64,000 nt of DNA, from positions 30,822,544 through 30,886,543 of the forward strand of contig OZ023209.1 in assembly GCA_963995525.1 (NCBI GenBank), written 5' to 3'. The DNA is from Escarpia spicata. Lineage: Eukaryota > Annelida > Polychaeta > Sabellida > Siboglinidae. The position numbers were made by a program, and so were the translations under genes. Below are positions 54,301 to 64,000 of this stretch, piece after piece; the first letter of the stretch is position 1; each line of letters opens with the position of its first letter. A model generated the notes under the pieces. The model saw nothing but the letters and a program-made list of their open reading frames with translations, searched no databases and was not told the origin of the DNA.

Positions 54301-55951
54301 TCGAAAAAGAGGTTGAACAGCTTTAGTGTCAAGGCCACCGAGTCGTTATCACTTGCACAGGGAATATCACTTCAAAACAGTTTGGAACCAGTTTGCAATC
54401 AATTTTCAAGTGGGCACTCAAGCGAGATACGACTGATAAGTATAAATGTTGTATGTCAATACCCGACTGTTCTTCCAACACACAGAACATTTATTACGAG
54501 TTTATACCAGTTTATAGCGTCAGTTTTGTAGTGTGCTGAAAAAATTATATGTTATATGTCAATACCCTGCTGTTCTTCCAACACAGTCACAGAGCATTCA
54601 TTACGAGTTTATACCGGTTAGTAGCGTCAGTTTTGTAGTGTGCTGAAAAAATTACCAAACGAACTTCTAGAATGAGATTTTACGGGGAGATTTTCCACTC
54701 GCTATAACACGCCACTGATCATAACGCAACATGATGGGGGTTATATTCAAGTGCGCAAGTTCAAAACAATGGCAAACCAAACCACTACCTGTTTGACCAA
54801 CTCACCTCGCGTACAAAATTACTGCGCGTTGCAGTTTGATGACGTCATACAGGGTGCGCACGCTTACGCTCGCAACAAACAAACATGTCCAGACACGTTT
54901 CGAGTACGGGTTTTATAAGAGACACGAATTTAACCACTACCGTATAACAATAGCCTATATGTTTGACCTGAGATAAATTGGCACCTGAAACTGAAAATGA
55001 TGTATATATTTACGATAAAGAGAATTGACGTTTAACATGGAGAAGATACCCTATTCTTTAACATAGAGAAAAACTACCATACGGAAATGATACCAAAAGT
55101 CTAATTCCAAGATGGTCGCTATGTTCGAAAAAACGATGCTATAGGTTCTGATATAACATAGTCCTATATGTAATCTACATTTCATATACATTACTTCAGA
55201 TAAAACTGTCTCCGTTGAATTTATAATCCTTTTATTATTATAAATTACGCCTTATTATAACACCACATTTTCGACATGTCATCATCAACCAAATAAGGGC
55301 TCGATCCCTTGGCGGAGCCTCGGCCTACAGGCCAAGCAATCTCGTGTGTGACATATTCAAATGCTGTTCGGTATATTTTATTTTATTTAAAAAGTCGTCG
55401 ATAATAGCTCCTATCCTTTAACATGGAGACAATTCAAAAAGTGGTCGCATAAGTTTACGATAATAGCTCCTATGGTTTAACATGGTGAACATTCAAAAAG
55501 TGGTCGCATACCTTTACGATAATAGCTCCTGTGCTTTATCATGGTGAAAATTCCCTATCCTTTAACACGGGGAAAATTCAAAAAGTGGTCGCATACCTTT
55601 ACGATAATAGCTCCTATCCTTTAACATGGTGAAAATTCCCTATCTTTTAACATGGGGGAAAATTCAAAATTTCGTCGTATACCTTTACGATAATATCTCC
55701 TATGCTTTAACATGGAGAAAATTCCCTATCCTTTAACAAGGGATAACAATTCCCTATCGTTTAACCCGGGAGCGCCCTGGAGGAAATCCCTATCTTTTAA
55801 CATGGGACCGGAACTACTTTCTTCAACTTGCTCCGGGGCGCTCCAACGCTGATTAACCTTGGAGCGCCCCGGAGCAAAATCCCTATCTTTTAACATGGGA
55901 TCTCCTCCAGGGCAATCATTCGGTCCCCGCTGGACCACCAATATTACTACT
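51393..55951 (-). repeat. Right arm of the palindrome
   Basis: Same blocks in inverted order. Relative to the left arm it has an extra ~165 bases at about 54,133-54,297 (a second copy of the tagccagtgttcgatatagt segment) and lacks one copy of a ~110-base direct repeat present at 46,440-46,640. Confidence 0.9.
51974..52027 (-). promoter_or_regulatory. Mirror CCAAT/octamer/TATA module in right arm
   Basis: gtatatac at 51,974-51,981, atttgcat at 52,013-52,020 and ccaat at 52,023-52,027: the same module in the opposite orientation, so both point inward. Confidence 0.5.
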
Positions 55952-56059
55952 GATGTGATATGATAATGTCATTTAAGGTCGTCGGAGATGGACATGCCAA
56001 GATAACGGTTTTTGTTTTTATTATTATTAGACCTATTATTATTAGTATATTACCAACCT

Positions 56060-56110
56060 TTCTATAGCGCCATATATCCGGGACCATCCCGTTCATAGGC
56101 GCATCCACAC
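56060..56110 (+). repeat. Left half of a dispersed repeat, interrupted
   Basis: tatagcgccatatatccggg and cccgttcataggcgcatcca, ending in the 8-bp atccacac duplicated at 59,428-59,435. Confidence 0.5.
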
Positions 56111-56651
56111 CATGCATAGCCTTGTTAATTTCAATTGTTAATGGTTAATTTGTTAATTCAGCTAACTAAATTAACTTAATTTAATTCATTACATTTCTCA
56201 AGAAACACAAATTAATTAAATTTGACATAATTCATAAACTTTTCTGGAAGAGGTTAATTTAATTTCATTTAATTTAGAAAATCACAATTAACTTTAAATT
56301 GACTTTATTTTATTGGGTATTATTTTATGCATTCCTAAGCAGATTGTCACTGCAGTACTTTGAGTAAACATAATTAGCTTTGATGATCATAGTGCACACT
56401 TAAAGCAGTCAGTGACCCAACTGACATGAACGAAAGCAATTAGTTACGTCCAGGCCAATGTCTGAACAGTTTCAAATGTCCAGTGACTGAGCTAGGTAAA
56501 CTGTGTTGGGCAGGTGGTGACCAGATGCTACAGTTGTATTATGTAAGAGTACTGGGTACAGGGCTGGAGTTGCACAGACTTGTATAGTCTCATGCTAGTG
56601 TGCAGTGGTACCTTGCAACCTAGCTAAAAACAAAGGGGCATTGACCCATGA

Positions 56652-57933
56652 CCCATGGACACTGCCAGGTGCTAATCCATCCTCTGAGTAAATAGTAATT
56701 GTGGACACTGCCAGGTGCTAATCCACCCTCTAAATAAACATTATCTGTGGACATTGATAGGTGCTAATCCATCCTCTGAGTAAACAGTAACTGTGGACAC
56801 TGCCTCATGCTAATGCATCCTCTGAATAAACAGTAAATGTGGACACTGCCAAATGCTAATCCATTCTCTGAGTAAACAATAACTGTGAACACAGCCAAAT
56901 GCTAATGCATCCTCTGAATAAACAGTAAATGTGGACACTGCCAAATGCTAATCCATCCTCTGAATAAACAATAACTGTGAACACTGCCAAATGCTAATGC
57001 ATCCTCTGAATAAACAGTAAATGTGGACACTGCCAAATGCTAATCCATCCTCTGAATAAACAGTAACTGTGGACACTGGCAGGTGCTAATCCATCCTCTG
57101 ATTAAACGGTAACTGTGGACACTGCCAGGTGCTAATCCATCCTCTCAGTAAACGGTAACTGTGGACACTGCCGGGTGCTAATCCATCCTCTGTGTAAACA
57201 GGAACTGTGGACACTGCCAGGTACTAATCCATCCTCTGAGTAAACAGGAACTGTGGACACTGCCAGGTGCTAATCCATCCTCTGATTAAACGGTAACTGT
57301 GGACACTGCCAGGTGCTAATCCATCCTCTCAGTAAACGGTAACTGTGGACACTGCCAGGTGCTAATCCATCCTCTGTGTAAACAGTAACTGTGGAAACTG
57401 CCAAATGCTAATCCATCCTCTGAATAAACAATAACTGTGGACACTGCCAAATGCTAATCCATCCTCTGAATAAACAGTAACTGTGGACACTGCCATGTGG
57501 TAATCCATCCTCTGAATAAACAATAACTGTGGACACTGCCAAATGCTAATCCATGCTCTGAATAAACAGTAACTGTGGACACTGCCATGTGCTAATCCAT
57601 CCTCTGAATAAACAATAACTGTGGACACTGCCAAATGCTAATCCATCCTCTGAATAAACAGTAAATGTGGGCACTGCCAAATGCTAATCCATGCTCTGAA
57701 TAAACAGTAACTGTGGACACTGGCAGGTGCTAATCCATCCTCTGATTAAACGGTAACTGTGGACACTGCCAAATGCTAATCCATCCTCTGAATAAACACT
57801 AACTGTGGACACTGGCAGGTGCTAATCCATCCTCTGATTAAACGGTAACAGTGGACACTGCCAGGTGCTAATCCATCCTCTGATTAAACGGTAACTGTCG
57901 ACACTGCCAGGTGCTAATCCATCCTCTGAGTAA
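56652..57933 (+). repeat. Satellite A, 46-bp unit, ~28 copies
   Basis: Unit tgtggacactgccaggtgct followed by aatccatcctctgaataaac and agtaac. Two main variants (ccaggtgc and ccaaatgc) alternate in blocks, pointing to block-wise amplification. Confidence 0.95.
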
Positions 57934-57950
57934 ATGATAGACCCATGTTG

Positions 57951-58951
57951 ACTACTACTATATATAAGTATAACTAAACCTGGCAGTGTCCACAGTAACT
58001 ATGAACACTGCCAGTGCTTCTGCCTTTGCCAGACACAGGTCTGCTACTATATATAAGTATATCAGTAAACCTGGCAATGTCCACAGTAACTGTGAACACT
58101 GCCAGTGCTTCTGCCTTTGCCAGACACAATTCTACTACTATATATAAGTATATAAGTAAACCTGGCAGTGTCCACAGTAACTGTGAACACTGCCAGTGCT
58201 TCTGCCTTTGCCAGACACAATTCTACTACTATATATAAGTATATAACTAAACCTGGCAGTGTCCACAGTAACTGTGAACACTGCCAGTGCTTCTGCCTTT
58301 GTCAGACACAAGTCTACTACTATATATAAGTATATAACTAAACCTGGCAGTGTCCACAGTAACTGTGAACACTGCCAGTGCTTCTGCCTTTGCCAGACAC
58401 AGGTCTACTACTATACATTAGTATATAACTAAACCTGGCAGTGTCCACAGTAACTGTGAACACTGCAAGTGCTTCTGCCTTTGCCAGACACAAGTCTACT
58501 ACTATATATAAGTATATAACTAAACCTGGCAGTGTCCACAGTAACTGTGAACACTGCCAGTGCTTCTGCCTTTGCCAGACACAAGTCTACTACTATATAT
58601 AAATATATAACTAAACCTGGCAGTGTCCACAGTAACTGTGAACACTGCCAGTGCTTCTGCCTTTGCCAGACACAGGTCTACTACTATATATAAGTATATA
58701 ACTAAACCTGGTAGTGTCCACAGTAATTGTGAACACTGCCAGTGCTTCTGCCTTTGCCAGACACAGGTCTACTACTATATATAAGTATATAACTAAACCT
58801 GGCAGTGTCCACAGTAACTGTGAACACTGCCAGTGCTTCTGCCTTTGCCAGACACAGGTCTACTACTATATATAAGTATATAAGTAAACCTGGCAGTGTC
58901 CACAGTAACTGTGAACACTGCCAGGGCTTCTGCCATTGCCAGCAACACGTC
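57951..58951 (+). repeat. Satellite B, 91-bp unit, ~11 copies
   Basis: Each unit has ctactactatatataagtat, then cctggcagtgtccacagtaa and ctgtgaacactgccagtgct, then tctgcctttgccagacacag. The middle forms a 17-bp-arm hairpin with one mismatch, and one arm is satellite A inverted. Confidence 0.95.
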
Positions 58952-59435
58952 TGCTTCATCAGCGTCTAGCAACCAACCAAGTCCAAAAGTGTAGTTGGAG
59001 TCTGAAGGTATTCTGGATATAAATAGAAAATACTAAGGGAAAATATTAAAGGTGAATTCAATCTGGTAAAACAGTATTTAACATTCATGTTTTAGAGATG
59101 TGTACACATTGTAGTTATTCTTTACTAGCATGTTTGTTGTCTTACACGTTTGTTCTAATTAGCCCCATTAGTGGTTATTTGTGTTGTATTAAAGCTAATG
59201 TTTAACTGAGTTGAAGTTAATTAGCAATTTAATTGAAGTTAATTGGAATTAATTGTTAATTGAATGAACGTTATTTGTTAACTTAATTTAATTGAACAAT
59301 TTGGGAGGTTAATTTAATTTAATTTAAATGTCCTAATAAAAGTGAGAGGTTATTTTAATTTAATTGGAAAACATGAGTTAATTTTAATTTAATTAATTAA
59401 CTTCCCAAGTTAATTGCCCCATGCCTAATCCACAC

Positions 59436-60400
59436 ATTATAAAACGTATACGAAATTATAAGAAATATATTTATCTTGGTAAAAATAATATTATATAAAA
59501 AATAAAAAACTGTATATATTAAGTAAATAACATGCATGACATAGTTTCTAAAACATTTAGATAATTACATAAGTAGTCACAATATGTTAACAATTAATTA
59601 AACTATTATATTATAACAAATTAATTAATTAAATTAATTAATTAATTACTAAACACGTGTTCGTGAAAAGTGTCCTACAGCCCAGTGTCCTATTAAACAG
59701 TAAGCCAGCTTAAATAAGTAAGTTTTAAGGAGAGTCTTGAATGTGGTCAGGATGTCTGTTTAACGAATGGTGAGTGGCAAAGCGTTCAAGTTCGCACTAA
59801 GTAGGGTGTATAAATAACCTGTTTTGCTTTTTTATACTGGCGATATAACATTTATAATGTGCATTCAAATTTAATTCCCCAGTCCTTTCACTTCTTAAGT
59901 TGATTAAGAACGTTGTGGAGCGCAATGTGATTATTGAATGTTTTTATACTTCGATATAATAAATTATGTTATTTATCATTCCCGCACACGTTCAGATAAC
60001 CTGTGAGAAACTTTTGCGTTCCATATATATTTACTACCAGACTGGGACGTTTTGAATTACGATGGACAATTTGGCGTCACTTGGCTGTCCGTTATAATGG
60101 AAAGTTTACGTTATATATGAATCACGGTTAACACTGCCGCCTCTTCTGGTGACACACAAATCGGCTGGTATTACATGTTGTGAATGCGCAGTTTATCACG
60201 CAAGCAAGAGTCAACAACTATGCATGGAGGGTATACTTAGATTGCCCTAAACACAAACCTATTGACATGTAAATGCTATTGACAATGATTTCTATTGGTA
60301 ATGACCCAGATGCCTTCAAAGTCGATTTGGTACATTTATAGGTGTTACTGGTTGTTGATTCACAGTCACATACCAAATGGTATACAAGCATAAAGCAATG
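59436..60400. other. Right half of the interrupted repeat and AT-rich flank
   Basis: About 59,660-59,815 contains cagcccagtgtcctattaaa and gagagtcttgaatgtggtca, which I take as the continuation of the repeat started at 56,060. The rest, including an (ATTA)n patch near 59,620-59,650, is not recognised. Confidence 0.4.
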
Positions 60401-61277
60401 GAAACACAAAGAAAATATAAATTTTACAAAAACGTGCTTTAAAAATAATTAATAAAAAATGGTATATGAGTCATGCTGATCCTTTATTTAAGTCTGACAA
60501 AATACAAAAAATGTCAGATGTATATAAACTACAGGTCTCACTATTTATGTATGACTTTAAACATGATTTATTACCCGTCATTTACAAATTTTGCGATCAA
60601 AAAGACTCCAGACAAAAGTACAAGAATAACCAGACAATGTAACCTTCTTGTTAAAGAGACACCTAGAACACATTTTTCGTCTAAGCTGCCTAAACATAAT
60701 TTCACAAGAATCTGGAGCAATATAGACGAACAAATAAGAACCACTAAACACAGGTTAAAGTTTACACGCATGTTGTGTGACTTCTACTTAAATGCATATC
60801 TTCGTCAAGTGAATTGTTTAAATCCTAGATGTTCAGAATGTAATTAAACTGATTAAATTAAACTCTTACCTTTGTTTGTAAATCTATTACTGTTCTTACA
60901 CTACTTTGTTAACAAAGTACAAATGTTTGGATCGCCTCTCTATTCACTTACATATATTTCAATGCACCATATTTCTCAGTTCGTTGTCATATACCAACAT
61001 CAACAACACAATACTATATGTTAAATAATACTGCGGTTTAATATTTTATAGTACGGATGTGGGCTGGTGATAAATTTTAGTAATTTGTTTAACATGATTT
61101 TGATGATTGTTATGATTGTAATCATAGAGTAATGATAATCGAATGGTGTCACTGGAAGACGGCTGTTAGCCAAGTGACATCAATGCAATGTAACACATTT
61201 CCATTTGTATGACATGTATATGTTAACTGTATGTTACGTTGTTACGTTGTAAATAAAGTTACTTACTTACTTACTTG
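60400..61277 (+). mobile_element. LINE 3' end with TTAC-repeat tail
   Basis: Encodes YMSHADPLFK and LQVSLFMYDFKHDLLP, then after a frameshift near 60,580 ESR-like TRITRQCNLLVKETPRTHFS and NFTRIWSNID, ending in a stop at 60,845. This is the extreme C-terminus of Jockey/CR1-type ORF2. The 3' end is aataaagttacttacttact, a poly(A)-like signal plus short tandem tail. Confidence 0.88.
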
Positions 61278-61599
61278 AAAAGAAACTTAGATTACGCGCA
61301 AATTTGACGTACATGTTGTGTTCGTTATATAATACACTAGAGGGGTATTCCGGCCCTGTACGGGTGGTTGACAGTAATACGCCAATGGGTAATGTACGTT
61401 CTATCTTGGAATCCACTTTGTTGACTCTCTTTCTTTGAGCAGTACTATCGATAGCATCGGAACATCTGAGTATAGGCGTTTTCATCCGCACTATATCTAA
61501 TGGAAAGTTATTCAACATGGCTAGACTGAGAGTATATACGCTGCTTTTGTTGCACACTATTGTTGTACATACACTGAAAGACACCACATAGATTTGTAA

Positions 61600-62300
61600 A
61601 CACTTTGAACAAGCTGCAATTGTGTTTGGACTTACAGTCAGTACAAAGAAAACTGTAACACTATACCAACCTCCACCCAAGTCCATCCAGACAATGAAAT
61701 CTATGACACCTCACTAAAGTCAGTCAAGAACTTCACAAGACATTGCAATGTATGACACCTCACTAAAGTCAGTCAAGAACTTCACAAGACATTGAAATCT
61801 ATGATACCTCATTAAAGTCAGTCAAGAACTTCACAAGACATTTAAATCTATGACACCTCACTAAAGTCAGTCAAGAAATTCACATACTTGGGCAGCAAGA
61901 TTGCGTCTGACAACACCATCGATGTGGAAATTAACATCTATTATACATGCTGCCTCGGGAGCCTTTGGGGTATCTCTGGAAGCGTGTATATTCTCAACAA
62001 GGCGTCACAGTCTCTACAAGGACCACATTTCAAATGTAGAATTTTTTAGACGAGCGAACATGTCAAGTATCAAAGCCATTCTGACTGGATCCCAACACCG
62101 CTTGACTGGACATGTTACCCGAATTAGCAGCAACAGACTCCCAAAGGCTGAGTTCTATGGCTAGTTATCCAGCGGGAAACGCCTTCATGGTGGACAACGC
62201 TTCAGGTACAAAGATGTGGTTAACAGACACCTAAAAGCCACACATATCCCGATAGACTCAACTGGGAATCAACTACACAGGACCGGCAACAGTGGAGGCG
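61600..62300 (+). mobile_element. LINE RT fragment with internal 49-bp tandem repeat
   Basis: Encodes, in pieces, VKNFTYLGSKI-like residues, ASGAFGVSL, MSSIKAILTG and HRLTGHVTRISSNRLPKAEF, the post-RT region of a LINE. A 49-base segment (tatgacacctcactaaagtc) is repeated four times at 61,695-61,880 and breaks the frame. Confidence 0.8.
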
Positions 62301-62439
62301 GACCATACACCAGGGACAGATACACATAGAAGAAAGAAAAGTGAAGACAACACTATCAACAGAATCACGATCGTCGGCATGGCCTTCTGGGTATTTCTCC
62401 ATCTACCGTCTTCTTTGTCGACCAGGCCACGCACGCGCA

Positions 62440-63064
62440 GTTCAAAGTCGACTACCGCAGAAGAGATGCTCGGGGACAAGGAGATTGTAAACAAAATCCG
62501 ATGCCCTGATGACTGAATTGAGGGACCTGAAATTAGAAATGACTCGCTTGCGAAGTATAATAGACACCAAAGACAAGGTTATCGGTGAACTGCAGCACAG
62601 GGTCGGCAGGCTCGAAACAAGCGTCGATGCTACTGAGCAGTACAGTCGTCGAGCAAATGTACGAGTCCAAGGAATTGCGGAGTCGGGCACTGGCGATGAC
62701 GCCTGTGCCAAAGTGCTGTATATTATAAATAGCAAGATGAACGTGCGCCCACCCCTAAAGGACGAAGACATAGAGTGCTGAAGTCGACTGGGGCGCCGAC
62801 CCACCCCCTCCCAAGACAATGATTATACGCTTCAAATCTGAAACATTACGCGACTCTGTCTACAGCGCTCGGGGGCAACTAAAGACCTATAACAAAACCG
62901 AAGACATGACACAGCGACGCTCACTGATGGCCCTCCAAACTCGGAAACTACGAGCGGACAAGAAGATAGCTGACTGTTGGACGCACAATGGCCTCATAGT
63001 CATTAAAGACAACAATAACACTATCAAGAGAATCAATTCGCCGCAAGAACTCAACGTGTATTAA
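62440..63064 (+). mobile_element. Broken L1-like ORF1 (coiled coil and RRM)
   Basis: 62,509-62,779 encodes a coiled-coil segment (MTRLRSIIDTKDKVIGELQH) and EQYSRRANVRVQGIAESGTG, then a frame break near 62,781; 62,819-63,064 continues with MIIRFKSETLRDSVYSARGQ and RRSLMALQTRKLRADKKIAD. This is the layout of L1/Tx1-type ORF1 RNA-binding proteins. Inactive. Confidence 0.75.
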
Positions 63065-63700
63065 CTGGTTTGACGCACGCGAATGGACGCTGGATATGTG
63101 TGTCGCATATACATGTTATATGTCGTATCAATGGTATATACATACGTGTCGTACGACGCACAGACTGCTAAAAGTGTTACCACCTTGATGAGCATTATTA
63201 TATGTTACAACCTTGGTGGTGAACATTACTACATGATAAACCCATGATGACCACTACTATATATAAGTAGTACTTATTCAATAGACTACAACCTGCATAT
63301 GATGTAATTTGTTACATACATGTACTCTTATGCTATATTATGATGATAGTTTTTATATTAGCTACGTACTTGCACAGTGGTTTAATAATACACTATACAT
63401 CAGGTTAATGATACCTGGGGAACACAGCAGCATATTTAGTTGAAGGTATCATTAGTTGTTTGCTAGTCGTCTTAGCCTGACTTCAGAGCCAGTCGTCTAC
63501 GTCGTAGTCAGCCATGCATTTTGCTTCTTTTTATGTTTTTTGCTAAGCTGGTCTGCATGGCCACGTGTCCATCCTTATAGAACTCTCCTAGACTTGCACT
63601 GTATAGCCTTCTGATATGTGTATACAAATATAACTATTATAATTATATATTTAACTACTTCACAATTATCTACACCAGGTATATAAAACAGGTAAACAAG
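63065..63700. other. AT-rich, no gene; contains a satellite-B-like seed
   Basis: 63,233-63,270 (acccatgatgaccactacta then tatataagta) closely resembles the junction at 57,944-57,975 where satellite B begins. Nothing else recognised. Confidence 0.45.
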
Positions 63701-63704
63701 TACG

Positions 63705-63900
63705 TTCTTATATAGCGCAGTATCAAGTCCTCAGGTCTGCTCAAAGCGCTTTACACTTTACTCCCTGGCAGACATGTTCAACCGAACACCATCTCGACGT
63801 CTCTAGGAAGCATCCAGCCACGCTGCAATTAATGCGCGAAGACTATTCGTACACAAATATCCACCACTGTCTACAGCCAGGTACTCATTCATACAGCTGA
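63705..63900 (-). mobile_element. SINE-like body, second copy
   Basis: Reverse complement of 7,075-7,250 with about 85 percent identity by eye: shared cgcattaattgcagcg, gtggatatttgtgtacga and gtacctggct. The tRNA-like head is not visible here, so it is truncated or diverged. Confidence 0.7.
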
Positions 63901-64000
63901 GCGAACTTCAATGTTTTATTCTAGAAAAGTCAATTATGAACTTCTTAACATTTGTGATGTTCTTTTATATAACGATTTTCTTCTTCTCGTGTAGCCTTTT

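Larger units (their letters stand above)
45371..55951. mobile_element. 10.6-kb palindromic (foldback) element, possible Polinton derivative
   Basis: The two ends are inverted copies: 45,371 onward reads agtagtaatataggtggtcc, and the reverse complement of 55,951 reads agtagtaatattggtggtcc. The first 60 bases differ at two positions and homology continues through arms of ~4.5 kb (left to ~49,850, right from ~51,393). Outside the ends there is a 6-bp direct repeat gatgtg (45,365-45,370; 55,952-55,957). Ends AG...CT plus a 6-bp duplication are stated hallmarks of Polinton/Maverick elements. No polymerase, integrase, protease or capsid frame is visible, so if it is one it is non-autonomous; an independent foldback family is the alternative. 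Confidence 0.85.
56111..59427. mobile_element. 3.3-kb hAT-like non-autonomous element carrying two satellites
   Basis: Flanked by atccacac on both sides (56,103-56,110; 59,428-59,435), the 8-bp duplication typical of hAT. The right end reads inward taggcatggggcaattaact, a common hAT end form; the left end catgcatagccttgttaatt is a diverged match (about 12 of 20). Both subterminal regions (56,125-56,310; 59,205-59,415) are TTAATT-rich. No transposase frame. The interior is satellite A and satellite B. Confidence 0.65.

Noticed and set aside
57362..58959. Frames of 74-90 codons in the satellites
   Set aside because: Unit lengths and stop patterns explain them; no conserved protein feature and no start context.

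Overview
The window is eukaryotic: coding sequence is split into about 34 short exons with GT-AG borders, the introns carry several classes of retrotransposon, and long (TC)n, (GT)n, (AT)n and tetranucleotide microsatellites are everywhere. The gene family (a threonine mucin with NIDO, AMOP, VWD, EGF and SEA domains) and the decayed invertebrate-type LINEs suggest a marine invertebrate, most likely a mollusc or other lophotrochozoan. That placement is an inference from content; nothing here fixes the species.

The left 44 kb is essentially one gene on the minus strand, running from about 44,119 down to about 1,990. It encodes a very large single-pass membrane mucin. In order: a signal peptide, a ~1,480-residue threonine-rich domain in one 4.66-kb exon, EGF domains, NIDO, AMOP, VWD (with a GDPH motif), an Ig/cadherin-like fold, about fifteen EGF domains, a SEA domain (with a GSVIA cleavage motif), a transmembrane helix and a cytoplasmic tail. 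I placed every exon by splice sites and phase. All joins are in phase and sum to about 3,270 codons; only the last exon is weak. One extra EGF exon (38,609-38,722) is dead, with an in-frame stop and a lost donor. Four EGF exons (9,683-12,493) come from very recent tandem duplications of about 0.9 kb.

The introns hold non-LTR retrotransposon remnants (1-330, 4.3-5.0 kb, 13.4 kb, 24.3-26.1 kb RTE-like, 26.3-28.0 kb with a nested insertion, 31.9-33.4 kb, 34.3-34.9 kb, 37.3-38.1 kb), a tRNA-derived SINE whose A-box region has expanded into a 36-bp minisatellite, and a 0.4-kb AT-cored palindrome.

The right 20 kb, upstream of the mucin, has no confident cellular gene. It contains: a 10.6-kb palindrome (45,371-55,951) with arms of ~4.5 kb, termini 5'-AG...CT-3' and a 6-bp flanking duplication GATGTG, hallmarks shared with Polinton/Maverick elements but with no element genes visible; a 3.3-kb hAT-like non-autonomous element (56,111-59,427) with an 8-bp duplication ATCCACAC, whose interior is two interlinked satellites (46-bp and 91-bp units); and LINE remnants including a 3' end with a TTAC-repeat tail and a broken L1-like ORF1.
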